From Terribacillus sp. DMT04 (lineage in GTDB: Bacteria; Bacillota; Bacilli; Bacillales; Amphibacillaceae): DNA of 64,000 nt. Under the pieces are notes generated by a model. It saw nothing but the letters and a program-made list of their open reading frames with translations. It did no database searches and had not been told where the DNA came from. The position numbers were made by a program, and so were the translations under genes. Of this stretch, positions 1-8,000 are shown piece by piece. The stretch is taken from positions 1,242,001 through 1,306,000 of the forward strand of contig NZ_CP077639.1 of NCBI RefSeq assembly GCF_019056395.1, given 5' to 3'. Numbering within the stretch: the first letter of the stretch is position 1; each line of letters begins with the position of its first letter.

Positions 1-435
1 CGTTTACAGATTTTTTTACAGTTGCAGGCGGTGAACAAAAATCTTTGTTCAAAATTCGAGACGTGCTTCGGTGCTAGTACTTCCCGTGTGGAAATACTGC
101 ATTATTTACTGAGGCATGGTGAAGTTCCGCAATCTGCTTTACAAAAAGAAGTTAATATTGATGCGGCAGCTGTCACCAGACACCTAAAACAACTCGAAAC
201 TGCCGGCACCATTGTTCGCTATAAGAAAACAGATGATCAGCGAGCTACATGGGTAAAGCTGGATGAGGAAGCAAAGCGACACATTGAGCAGTCCTATGAG
301 GAAAAAAGACAATTTGTTAGAGAAACATTTGCTGGATTTAGTGAGAAAGAGCTGGAGCAATTCCTGCATATGTTAAGCAGAGTTAGTGATAATGTCTCAC
401 GCGTCACGAAACAGCACCTAGGAGGACAAAAATGA
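1..435 (+). CDS. MarR-family transcriptional regulator, 5' end outside window
   Basis: A winged-helix regulator: the stretch with SRVEILHYLL, then AAAVTRHLKQLETAG (recognition helix) and a wing with DQRATWVKL is typical of MarR proteins, and a long C-terminal helix would make the dimer interface. The reading frame stays open to base 1 and the residues encoded before the first possible TTG (base 22) still look like MarR helix 1 (LQIFLQLQAVNKNLCSKF). The true start therefore probably lies left of the window and this entry is partial. The stop overlaps the next gene by 4 bases, so the two are translationally coupled. The pairing with a nitroreductase resembles B. subtilis ydgJ-ydgI and suggests control of a redox or quinone-stress operon; the inducer cannot be read from sequence. 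Confidence 0.8.
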   Translation, partial: RLQIFLQLQAVNKNLCSKFETCFGASTSRVEILHYLLRHGEVPQSALQKEVNIDAAAVTRHLKQLETAGTIVRYKKTDDQRATWVKLDEEAKRHIEQSYEEKRQFVRETFAGFSEKELEQFLHMLSRVSDNVSRVTKQHLGGQK

Positions 436-1076
436 ACCAGGCATCAACTTATAATAAAGAGGCGTTTCTGCAAGTTTTACATGACCGCCGCTCGATTCGC
501 CGTTATGATGAAAATGTGAAAATCAGTAAAGAGGAAATGACTGAGATATTGACTGCTGCAACAAAGGCGCCATCTTCTGTCAACTTGCAGCCATGGCGAT
601 TTGTTGTTATTGAAAGTCCGGAAGCAAAGGCGAAGCTTGCGCCACTGGCATGGTTTAATCAGCGGCAAGTTGAGACATCATCAGCAGTAATTGCAGTGTT
701 TGGCGACCTGCAAAATCTTGATTACCTTGAAGAAATATACGACAAAGCTGTTGAACTTGGCATGATGCCACAGGATGTGAAAGAGCAGCAAGTGACTTCT
801 ATCCGCAGCCTGCTATCTGGTATTTCCGAACAGGGAAATCGCGAATCTGTGTTGATAGATAGCGGTCTGGTGTCCATGCAGATTATGCTGACAGCCAAAG
901 CTTATGGATACGATACGAATCCAATTGGCGGATTTGAGAAAGATAAAATAGCGGAAGTATTCGAACTGGACAAAAATCGCTATGCGCCCGTTATGCTGCT
1001 ATCAATTGGAAAGGCCCTCGATAATGGCCATCAATCTTACCGCTTACCGGTAGAACAAATTACAGAATGGAAATAA
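432..1076 (+). CDS. nitroreductase family flavoprotein (YdgI-like)
   Basis: A 214-residue FMN-dependent oxidoreductase of the nitroreductase fold. The N-terminal RRSIRRYDENVKISKEEM and the segment with ATKAPSSVNLQPWRFVV are the FMN-phosphate binding hallmarks of the family. The region with YDTNPIGGFEKDKIAEVF is the usual C-terminal signature before the final strand (PVMLLSIGKA). Family members reduce nitro compounds, quinones or flavins with NAD(P)H in the cytosol; the physiological substrate is unknown. It starts inside the stop of the MarR gene and is followed 12 bases later by a small monooxygenase-fold gene, so the three form one operon ending in a strong terminator. Confidence 0.85.
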   Translation: MNQASTYNKEAFLQVLHDRRSIRRYDENVKISKEEMTEILTAATKAPSSVNLQPWRFVVIESPEAKAKLAPLAWFNQRQVETSSAVIAVFGDLQNLDYLEEIYDKAVELGMMPQDVKEQQVTSIRSLLSGISEQGNRESVLIDSGLVSMQIMLTAKAYGYDTNPIGGFEKDKIAEVFELDKNRYAPVMLLSIGKALDNGHQSYRLPVEQITEWK

Positions 1077-1088
1077 GGAGAGATAATT

Positions 1089-1382
1089 ATGATTATTATT
1101 CACGCTAGAATGTCAGTAAAACCCGAGAAGAAAGAAGAATTCCTAAAAGAAATTGACGCTGTTATAGAAGGAAGCCAGGCAGAAGCAGGCAACAATAGCT
1201 ATGACCTATACCAAGATCCGAAAGATGCGAATAGCCTTATTATGATTGAAAACTGGAAAGACATGGACGCTGTACAAGCACATAATAATAGCAGCCACTT
1301 CCAGAAATTCAGTGCAGCTGCAAAAGAAATGCTGAGCGCACCTTTAGATGTGGATGTTTACCAAGGTGATAAAGTAAATTAA
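1089..1382 (+). CDS. antibiotic biosynthesis monooxygenase (ABM) fold protein
   Basis: A 97-residue ferredoxin-like protein of the ABM/YgiN type: it opens with IIIHARMSVKPEKKEEFL, has the central ENWKDMDAVQAH strand-helix, and ends in a short hydrophobic strand. YgiN-like members act as dimeric quinol or small-molecule monooxygenases without a cofactor, while others are heme-degrading; this one lacks a recognisable heme-oxygenase Asn signature, so a quinol role is more likely given the adjacent nitroreductase. A GGAGAG ribosome site lies just upstream of its ATG. It is the last gene of the operon. Confidence 0.75.
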   Translation: MIIIHARMSVKPEKKEEFLKEIDAVIEGSQAEAGNNSYDLYQDPKDANSLIMIENWKDMDAVQAHNNSSHFQKFSAAAKEMLSAPLDVDVYQGDKVN

Positions 1383-1388
1383 TGGAAA

Positions 1389-1418
1389 GGGATGACCGCA
1401 GCGGTCATCCCTTTTTTT
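1389..1418 (+). terminator. rho-independent terminator of the MarR-nitroreductase operon
   Basis: GGGATGACCGC (1389-1399) pairs perfectly with GCGGTCATCCC (1401-1411), followed by seven T. Confidence 0.9.
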
Positions 1419-1489
1419 GTGCAGTGTTATCTTTATTCATGCTAGTGACTTTTGCTGAGAAAAGGAAATTAAACCGAGAAATAGTACTG

Positions 1490-1795
1490 TCAGTCTTTTC
1501 CGTTAGCTAATGAAATAGCTGTATGTCCAATTTTTAAGTTTTGCTCTAGCTGCTGAGCAGTGTCCTGCGGATGATAATAGCCATTATCCATCATATATAA
1601 GGAGATGTCTCGATGCTGCTTGATAGCATCATCCAATTGCTTTATAAGTACTTGTCTAATTTCAGGGGTGGCAGTTTCAGTAATGGCAAGTGCGTAGCTT
1701 TTGATACCTGCTTTTGCTGACTGCAGCATATCGGATGCAATCACTTGATCACTGAATGCACCCATACCTATAAGCTTTTTTACTATTTCATTCAT
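1490..1795 (-). CDS. yraD: CotF-family spore coat protein (YraD-like)
   Basis: A 101-residue helical protein. The segment with SAKAGIKSYALAITETATPEIRQ, then LDDAIKQHRDISLYMMDNGYYHP, is the CotF-family pattern (two long helices, then a QH...Y...GYY.P turn). It is the last gene of a four-gene operon in which every junction is a 4-base stop/start overlap. The set of lengths and order (small, CotF, 65 aa, CotF) matches B. subtilis yraG-yraF-yraE-yraD. The role is presumably in the spore coat or forespore-associated layers; no enzymatic motif is seen. Confidence 0.75.
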   Translation of the reverse strand: MNEIVKKLIGMGAFSDQVIASDMLQSAKAGIKSYALAITETATPEIRQVLIKQLDDAIKQHRDISLYMMDNGYYHPQDTAQQLEQNLKIGHTAISLANGKD

Positions 1796-1989
1796 ATTTC
1801 TCTTGTCCTTTCCAGCAGATTCGTTAATTCCTGCACGTGCTGAAGGGATGTATCAGCGTCGGATACCATTAGGCGTTTTAAAGAAGAATCAGAAACAAAA
1901 GCTTTCATCATGGACGATTTGGTCAGACAAAGACTTTTGAAGTGCAGCAGTTCTTGTAGTTCGAGTTCTTCATGTAATCCAGCTTTCAT
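1792..1989 (-). CDS. yraE: small YraE-like coat-associated protein
   Basis: A 65-residue all-helical protein rich in Leu, Ser and Glu. Its first half (HEELELQELLHFKSLCLTKS) parallels the first gene of the operon (HEITDLRELSNFKWACLTQT), showing that the operon is a tandem duplication of a two-gene unit. Length and position equal B. subtilis YraE. The start overlaps the stop of the preceding CotF gene by 4 bases. Likely made during sporulation, inferred only from family. Confidence 0.65.
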   Translation of the reverse strand: MKAGLHEELELQELLHFKSLCLTKSSMMKAFVSDSSLKRLMVSDADTSLQHVQELTNLLERTREI

Positions 1990-2273
1990 TGCATCCCACC
2001 TGACCTTTCCAATGCTTCAGCAATATAGCTGCTATCCTTCTCAAGCTGATGCGGAACCCGATAGGCATCATAAATACCGCGGTCCTGCAGGAAACCATAA
2101 ATTTTTTCATGCTGCTGAATGGCTTTATGCAGTTCATCTGTCAGAAGCTCATGAAGCTCCCCAGTAGTCGTTTCTGAAATGACAGCAGATAAGTCTTTAA
2201 TGGAAGCTTTTGTTTTAAACAACAAATCGGTAGCAATTCCGCGATCAGCTACAGATAACGGTTGTTCTTTCAT
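1986..2273 (-). CDS. yraF: CotF-family spore coat protein (YraF-like)
   Basis: The 95-residue reading starting at MKEQPLSVADRG is preferred over a longer upstream reading because it overlaps the stop of the preceding gene by 4 bases like the other junctions here, and because the extra N-terminal sequence looks like out-of-frame translation of that gene. The body (TKASIKDLSAVISETTTGEL, then AIQQHEKIYGFLQDRGIY) has the same CotF pattern as the last gene of the operon. Confidence 0.75.
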   Translation of the reverse strand: MKEQPLSVADRGIATDLLFKTKASIKDLSAVISETTTGELHELLTDELHKAIQQHEKIYGFLQDRGIYDAYRVPHQLEKDSSYIAEALERSGGMQ

Positions 2274-2500
2274 ACAGATCCCTCCCCATGCATAAATGAT
2301 TGGCTGGCCGATTCTAAGAAAGGCAGCATACGCTTGATCGTTAGCTTGTCTTGTTCTGCACTTGCTTGAAGAAGTTGTTTTAAGTCGTGGTTCTCCACTT
2401 GCTGAAGCTGAGCTTGCGTCTGTGTCAGACAAGCCCATTTGAAGTTACTAAGTTCCCGTAAATCCGTGATCTCATGAACACCGAATTGATTGCTTTTCAT
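2270..2500 (-). CDS. yraG: small YraG-like coat-associated protein
   Basis: First gene of the coat operon. A GTG at 2527 would give 85 residues but has no ribosome site. The ATG at 2500 (MKSNQFGVHEIT) sits 8 bases after AGGATGG, so the 76-residue form is chosen. Helical, with HEITDLRELSNFKWACLTQ resembling the YraE-like protein two genes on. Its stop overlaps the next start by 4 bases. Sporulation-specific expression is expected for the family, but I could not confidently place a sigma-E/K promoter upstream. Confidence 0.65.
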   Translation of the reverse strand: MKSNQFGVHEITDLRELSNFKWACLTQTQAQLQQVENHDLKQLLQASAEQDKLTIKRMLPFLESASQSFMHGEGSV

Positions 2501-2593
2501 CAGCTCATCCATCCTTTTTTGTTTCACTTAGTATGTGATTAGGTCAGGGGATTATGCGAAGGGAAAGTTGTCTGTGCTGCTTACAAACGCGTA

Positions 2594-2622
2594 GAAAAAA
2601 TAGCCGCAATATCTGCGGCTAT
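2594..2622 (-). terminator. terminator of the N-acetyltransferase gene
   Basis: On the minus strand ATAGCCGCA pairs with TGCGGCTAT around a 5-base loop, directly after the stop codon, followed by a run of T. Confidence 0.85.
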
Positions 2623-3383
2623 TATATATTAAACTTAGTCTTTAGCATCATATGATACGTATCTTCATTAATTGTTTGTTTAGCAGCTACACCGTTGCTC
2701 CATTCTGTAAACGAAGTTGGCGTCAAAGTAAAGAGTCCAGCTGCTGTCCGTTTTGTAAGTAAAGGTGACTTATTGAAGGGTGAAGCAGCATCAGTCTCAA
2801 TTCGTTTCTGGATCTGTTCTAATTGTTTTACGTCCGTAATTTTGTTTGCTTCTGAAAAACGATAACCTATGCGCCAATTGTGATCACGATTTGCTAAATT
2901 TAATTCAAGTAGATAAAACCTATCCTGCTGTTTGATCCGAAAAAGACCATTAGGAGTTGAAATTGCTTGCCCATTTATAGGTACAGGAGCAAGGGGAATA
3001 TTCGCTCCAAACCCTGCATCAACAATGAATTTCTTTCCTTTATGCTCTAAAAGGATGGTTACATGGGTATTGCCTGTTGCACTCCATACATTTTCCTGCT
3101 GATTATAGATGCAGGCTGTCAGCATGGTGACATTCCATCCCTCTTCTAGTAAGTAATAGTAGAGAAGTGTATTTAATTCATAACAGACGCCGCCTTCGTT
3201 TCGAAGCAGAATCTTCTCGTGCAATTCTGCTTTAGTAAGCGGGCTTGCCTCTTGGTTTATTATACGTAGATTCTCAAATGGTATTGCTTGTGAAAATTTC
3301 TCAAGAAAATTCGGCAGAGAAGCAAGAGTTACTTCTTCTGTTAGTCCAATCCGTTGTTCCAGTAAAGCTTTTAATGATTGCAT
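2622..3383 (-). CDS. nat: arylamine N-acetyltransferase
   Basis: Transfers acetyl groups from acetyl-CoA to arylamines and arylhydrazines in the cytosol. The Cys-His-Asp triad is visible as C67 in EGGVCYELN, H107 in GNTHVTI and D122 in VDAGFG, and the N-terminal AIPFENL is a family hallmark. Length of about 253 residues is normal. The start at MQSLKALL is chosen over a start seven codons upstream because AGAAGGA lies between the two candidate starts at a suitable distance from the second. It stands alone between the coat operon and the guanidine exporter genes, with its own terminator. The natural substrate is unknown; xenobiotic amine detoxification is the usual assumption. Confidence 0.9.
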   Translation of the reverse strand: MQSLKALLEQRIGLTEEVTLASLPNFLEKFSQAIPFENLRIINQEASPLTKAELHEKILLRNEGGVCYELNTLLYYYLLEEGWNVTMLTACIYNQQENVWSATGNTHVTILLEHKGKKFIVDAGFGANIPLAPVPINGQAISTPNGLFRIKQQDRFYLLELNLANRDHNWRIGYRFSEANKITDVKQLEQIQKRIETDAASPFNKSPLLTKRTAAGLFTLTPTSFTEWSNGVAAKQTINEDTYHMMLKTKFNI

Positions 3384-3484
3384 ACATACACTTCCTTCTA
3401 ACATTATTATAAAGATTCTGCCCTTTGAATGCTTGCATCCTGCTCGCTAAGCCTTTATACTGACAGAAATAATACGGGGAATAG

Positions 3485-3575
3485 TTTTCTAGGGTTCCGC
3501 AGCTGCATGCTGGCCTGGTCCGAGAGAAAACACACAGCTTTGCTGTGACACGGAAGGATAAAAGCCTGGGAGATG
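3485..3575 (+). ncRNA. guanidine-I (ykkC) riboswitch aptamer
   Basis: The conserved ykkC motif elements occur in order: CTAGGGTTCCGC, CTGGTCCGAGAGAAAACAC, ACACGGAAGGATAAAAGCC and GGGAGA. The 3' part of the aptamer overlaps the ascending arm of the terminator that follows, which is how ligand binding prevents termination. The downstream SMR pair is the classic target. Guanidinium is the known ligand of this class. Confidence 0.95.
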
Positions 3576-3597
3576 AAAAATTCTCCCAGGCTTTTTT
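3561..3597 (+). terminator. riboswitch expression-platform terminator
   Basis: GCCTGGGAGA (3564-3573) pairs with TCTCCCAGGC (3582-3591), followed by six T. The left arm uses bases of the guanidine aptamer's last conserved element, so the terminator and the ligand-bound aptamer are mutually exclusive. Confidence 0.92.
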
Positions 3598-3614
3598 GAT
3601 TGGAGGAAATGACA

Positions 3615-3953
3615 ATGACAAAACAATGGATGTATGTCTTGCTGGCAGGGATTATTGAAGTTCTGTGGGTGATTGGCTTGAAGCATGCGAGCAACTTTTG
3701 GGAATGGACTGGTACGGTTCTTTGTATCTTACTCAGTTTTTATTTGATGCTGCGGGCGAGTAAACATTTGCCTGTCGGAACGGTATATGCCGTTTTCGTT
3801 GGTATTGGATCAACAGGTACGGTTATTGCAGATATGCTCTTTTTCGGTGAACCCTTCCAGCTGGCTAAAGTTGTGTTAATCGCTGTGCTGCTAACAGGAG
3901 TGATTGGACTCAAGCTTGTAACTGGGGAAGAACAGAAGGAGGAGAGCACCTAA
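3615..3953 (+). CDS. ykkC: SMR-family guanidinium exporter subunit (YkkC-like)
   Basis: A 112-residue four-helix small multidrug resistance protein. The membrane-embedded glutamate of helix 1 is in LLAGIIEVLWVIGLK, and helix 3 carries the LPVGTVYAVFVGIGS signature. A short charged tail (GEEQKEEST) follows helix 4. The ATG at 3615 lies 8 bases after GGAGG; the upstream TTG and ATG are too close to that site. The gene is placed behind a guanidine-I riboswitch and one base overlaps the next gene. Known relatives form a heterodimer with the next protein in opposite membrane orientation and exchange guanidinium for protons. Confidence 0.92.
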   Translation: MTKQWMYVLLAGIIEVLWVIGLKHASNFWEWTGTVLCILLSFYLMLRASKHLPVGTVYAVFVGIGSTGTVIADMLFFGEPFQLAKVVLIAVLLTGVIGLKLVTGEEQKEEST

Positions 3954-4267
3954 TGGCTTGGATTGTATTAATTATTGCGGGTTTATTTGAAGTGTTTGGT
4001 GTAACCATGATTAATAAACTTAATGAAAAACCAACTGCAGCTAATATAGGCTTGTTTATTCTGGGATTTGCAGGAAGCTTCGGCTGTTTATCATATAGTA
4101 TGGCTTACCTTCCAATGGGAACCGCTTATGCGATTTGGACAGGAATCGGAACTGCAGGAGGAGCCATTGTCGGCATGCTTTTCTTCCGAGAATCAAAAGA
4201 TTGGAAGAGAATTGTCTGTATTGCGATGATATTAGCAGCTGCAATTGGATTGAAATTGATTGCTTAG
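3953..4267 (+). CDS. ykkD: SMR-family guanidinium exporter subunit (YkkD-like)
   Basis: A 104-residue partner of the preceding protein with four transmembrane helices, the helix 1 glutamate in IAGLFEVFGVTMINK and the helix 3 signature LPMGTAYAIWTGIGTAGG. The start shares one base with the stop of ykkC (TAATG), implying coupled translation and near-equal amounts, as expected for a heterodimer. A terminator follows immediately. Regulation is by the guanidine riboswitch upstream of ykkC. Confidence 0.92.
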   Translation: MAWIVLIIAGLFEVFGVTMINKLNEKPTAANIGLFILGFAGSFGCLSYSMAYLPMGTAYAIWTGIGTAGGAIVGMLFFRESKDWKRIVCIAMILAAAIGLKLIA

Positions 4268-4273
4268 TTTAGC

Positions 4274-4301
4274 GAGCGTGTACCTACACGCTCTATTTTT
4301 T
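4274..4301 (+). terminator. terminator after the SMR pair
   Basis: GAGCGTGTA (4274-4282) pairs with TACACGCTC (4285-4293), followed by a T-rich tract. Confidence 0.85.
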
Positions 4302-4571
4302 ATGACATTTATGCTGCTATTATGTAATTCGACAAAAATCCTCATTTTACCAGTTTATAAGACTTTTATAACGGATGTTTATAATTATGTGGCAATAACC
4401 GGGATATAATCCTAGCCAACACCATGACTTACTAATCAATTTCTGGAAATCGTTTCATAGTCCGTTGACTTTAATTTTTACTTTCTTTAGGATTTAACTG
4501 TGAAGGTAATGGGTATACATTTATTGGAATAGATACAACCTTCTGTAAAAAAATGATGAGGAGCTGAGTAA
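4302..4571. other. intergenic leader of the type VII locus
   Basis: AT-rich, non-coding on both strands as far as I can see. It holds the promoter candidate listed next and a second, poorer candidate (TATAAT at 4405-4410 without a good -35 box). No riboswitch-like structure was recognised. Confidence 0.5.
4465..4493 (+). promoter_or_regulatory. candidate sigma-A promoter for the type VII operon
   Basis: TTGACT (4465-4470), 17-base spacer, TAGGAT (4488-4493), about 80 bases before the esxA start. The -10 box is imperfect, so this is a prediction only. Confidence 0.4.
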
Positions 4572-4868
4572 ATGTCTGGACAAATTCGCATGACCCCAGA
4601 GCAATTACAAAACCACGCAAAAACATATGGTACTAGTTCTCAACGTATCGATGATGTTCTAAACACACTATCTAACTTGCAAGACCAACTTCGCACAGAG
4701 TGGGAAGGTAGAGCATTCGATCGCTTTGATGATCAATTCGTTCAGCTAAGACCAAAAGTTCAAGAGTTCTCTCAGCTTATGCTTGATATCCAAGCACAGT
4801 TGGAAAAAACAGCACAAGCAGTACAAGAGCAAGATCAAGCACTATCCCAAAACTTCGGTTTCAGATAA
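4572..4868 (+). CDS. esxA: WXG100 protein EsxA (YukE-like)
   Basis: A 98-residue helical hairpin secreted by type VII systems. The turn motif is WEG at residues 44-46, flanked by two amphipathic helices; the N-terminus MSGQIRMTPEQLQ is typical of EsxA/YukE. A GAGGAG-like ribosome site lies upstream. It is the first gene of the locus, placed before esaA as in Staphylococcus and Listeria. A stable hairpin after its stop could make it more abundant than the membrane components that follow. Function by family: substrate, dimer partner and activator of the EssC ATPase. Confidence 0.95.
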   Translation: MSGQIRMTPEQLQNHAKTYGTSSQRIDDVLNTLSNLQDQLRTEWEGRAFDRFDDQFVQLRPKVQEFSQLMLDIQAQLEKTAQAVQEQDQALSQNFGFR

Positions 4869-4914
4869 GCACCCATCTGGCTGCTGCGTAACCGTCGCAT
4901 GAGACGACAGAGTG

Positions 4915-4942
4915 GGCTGCATGACGCATGCGTTATGCAGCC
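4915..4942 (+). other. long hairpin between esxA and esaA
   Basis: GGCTGCAT (4915-4922) pairs with ATGCAGCC (4935-4942), and the interior ACGCATGCGT is itself self-complementary, so almost the whole 28 bases can fold. No T tract follows, so it is more likely an mRNA-stabilising or partial-termination element than a full terminator. Confidence 0.6.
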
Positions 4943-5047
4943 TAATTAATGTAGAAAGACAGGTCATAATGTACCATGCTGTTTTACTTAGTGTTTGTTT
5001 AAAACAACAAAATATACAAACTGGAGACACCAGGAGTTGAAAATACA

Positions 5048-8000
5048 TTGAAAAAGTTTGATAAAAGATGGATTTTGTTTCTAGTACTGATTGTATTGCT
5101 AGCGTCTGGTTTATCTTACCTAACGCTTCACCAAGAAACGACCAAGACAGCAGAGCAGCCGAAGACACAAAATATGTCTATCGCTCTCGTCAATGAAGAT
5201 AATGGCTCTACTTTCAATGGAACCGAACTAGCCTTTGGAGATGCCTTTATCAGTTCAGTTAGTGAGAACGAAAATAATGAATGGTTCGTTGTGAGTCGGG
5301 GAGTTGCGGAAAGCGGCTTAAAGAATAATACATATGACATGATGATTGTAATTCCCAATGACTTCTCAGAAAAATCGTTAAACATAACAGCTGAAGCGCC
5401 AGAGCAGGTAGTGCTTCAATATAAGGTTAATGCATCAGAATCGCCGCAAATAAAGCAGCAAGCAGAAAAGACAGCAAGCGATATATTGAATGACTTTAAC
5501 CGTCAAATCATTGACGTTTATTTTGCCAGCATCATCGGAAATCTGCAAAATGCGCAAGATAGCATCGGCCAAATGGTGAACCGACAGGCAGTATATACGA
5601 ATTCCTATAATTCAAATGTATATCAGCCGCTATCAGGTTATACAGATCAATTTAACAGCGTGCAAGACAATACAAAAGCATCCAAAGAGAGCTTTACAAG
5701 TTTCGAAGATTTATTAGCTTCTTATGAAGAACAGTTAGTAGAGGAATCACAGACAGGCACAGATTTTGTTGATGAATTAGACGAAGTAATGCAATTAAAA
5801 GAGTCGAATACAACAAATCTAGCAACCTTCCAAGAACAAATGGCTCAATTTAGTGAAGGTCTTACTTCTGCAGAGGTAGAACAGCAGCTCGATCAGCTGG
5901 CAGCTACAAATGAGGCCATCAATCAACAGTTTGCGGCTAACCGTGAAAATGCTGCCAATACATCCGTGATGCGCACACCTGTCACAGCGCTCAATACAGC
6001 TAACATCTATTCTGGATCTGTCTCATTAAAACAGCAGCTGCAGCAATCATCTGAAAGAGTGGCAGCTTTACAGCAAGACATTAATGCCTACTTAACAGAA
6101 AGCAATGAACAGTTTCGAAATAAGATCGGTGAAAGAATCAATAACACGATTGTAAATGATTTGGAAGAAGATTCGAGTATAGAGATTGTCAACATGCTTT
6201 TCGATGATCCAGATGAGGTAGCTAAAACTAGAATAAACACTGCTATTGAAAAACTTCCATCTTTGGATCCGGAAGACTTTCAAGGTGTAGGATTAGAGGA
6301 TGAAGACAATAACGTTGTTAATGAGATTACGAACGTGATTGCAACAACGAACAAGTATTTGTCCGAAAATAATAAGAGTTATAACCCTGATTCTGACACT
6401 TTAAAAGACGAATTCAATCGCTTGAATGAAAAGTTAACGGAAGAAGGAGTACAGGTAACAGATACAGTGATCCTGGAAGAAAACAAAAAAGAAGGTCAAA
6501 TCTTCACTTTAGATAAACCAGACGGATTCACCATTGAAAATCTAACACTCCAGCTTCCAGGTGAAGAAGAGCAAAACTATACAACTAAAATTGTAGAAGA
6601 AAGAAAAGTTAAGCTGCCAGCAAACCGTGAGGGCGAGTTCAAAGTAAATCTTACACTACGAAAAGAAGAAGCAGAAAACTTTGATGTATTTAACCCGATC
6701 AATTGGAGCTGGGAGTTAGAACAAAAAGATATTAAAGATGTGGACAAGCCAGACGAATTGGCATATGCACCTGCTTCTGGACAACTGCTCGCCTCTTTAA
6801 ATATCGATACGAAAACCAATATGAACGTTGAGGATGGCAACACAGAAGATAACACAAACGCTACGACGCCTCCTAAAGAGGAAGCAGAAACAGTACCGAA
6901 CCAGGAAAAAGAGCCAAACAATGATGGAGATTCAAACCAAGGAAACACAGATACACCTGAAACGGAACAAGGAAATGAAAGTGGCGTAAAGCCTGAACAA
7001 CCGTCTAATGGTGAAAAGCCAACTGATGATGAAAATGCAGGTGAGGAACCTGGGACAGGTAAACCTGATGAAAACGGAGAAAACCCTGGAACAGATAAAC
7101 CTGATGAAGACAAAGAAAATCCTGGTGCTGATGAACCGGACGAAGACAAGGAAGAACAAGAGCCAGAGAAGCTTTATATTGAAAACAACGTTATCAAGCA
7201 TGAAATTAGCTCATCTGTAGAAGATCTCGATAAAACTACAAAAACGTTAATTCAAACGGCGGCAAATTCTATCTCTGGTTACCAAGAGTTAGGCGCACTG
7301 TACGAAAGCTATTATGGCTTTGGTCTGCATGGGCTTCCTAAAGGTTTCAATGAAGAGTCATTAGATAGTCTTTCGACGCCAAATTCACTTCACTCACTGT
7401 TTAATAAAAAAGATATTAAACAGTTGCTTACAGACTATATGACTGGTCAGATTACTGGCAGTGTAACAGAACAGCTGCGTACACCGACGGAAACATTCCG
7501 TCTGCAAGTAAGCAATTACCAAGAACAGCTACAGCAGACGATTGCAAATGCTGATTCACTGACGAATCAAGTTGCTGCCACGAATGAACAAGCTGCAGTG
7601 TTGAACCAAAGTGTGAATCAGACATTAGAGGATGTAGCAGCATGGCGGGATCAAATGCTGGCATTGCTTGAGCAGCAGGCAGAGATTCAGACGAACGCAC
7701 AGGGCGAGCAGGAAGCTGTTCTTACACTTAATAGTGAGTTCCAGCCGCTGTTAACGTCAAGTCAAGCTTTGGCTGAACAGGCTCAGAGTAATACAAATAC
7801 AGCTGACCAAGTTTATGATACTTTTGAGAGTATCGATACACAAGCGCAACAGATTGAAGAAAGCGGTACTACACTAGTGAGCGAGGCGGAACAGCTCGCA
7901 TCCAATATGACCGATAAACTATCGGATGACCGTAACTTTACAGAGAACTTTACAGAAGTATTGGAAAATAGCCGAGTTGGGGAAAGACAGAACGAAAATT

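Noticed and set aside
4405-4410. TATAAT as the main promoter of the type VII locus
   Set aside because: No acceptable -35 box at 16-18 bases; the TTGACT/TAGGAT pair downstream is better.
6577-7149. 190-codon open frame on the minus strand opposite esaA, Ser/Phe/Gly-rich
   Set aside because: It is the complement of the acidic low-complexity insertion; no ribosome site, and composition is fully explained by the esaA repeats.
7008-7220. Possible small basic protein within esaA
   Set aside because: Frame-shifted reading of the acidic repeats; no start signal.
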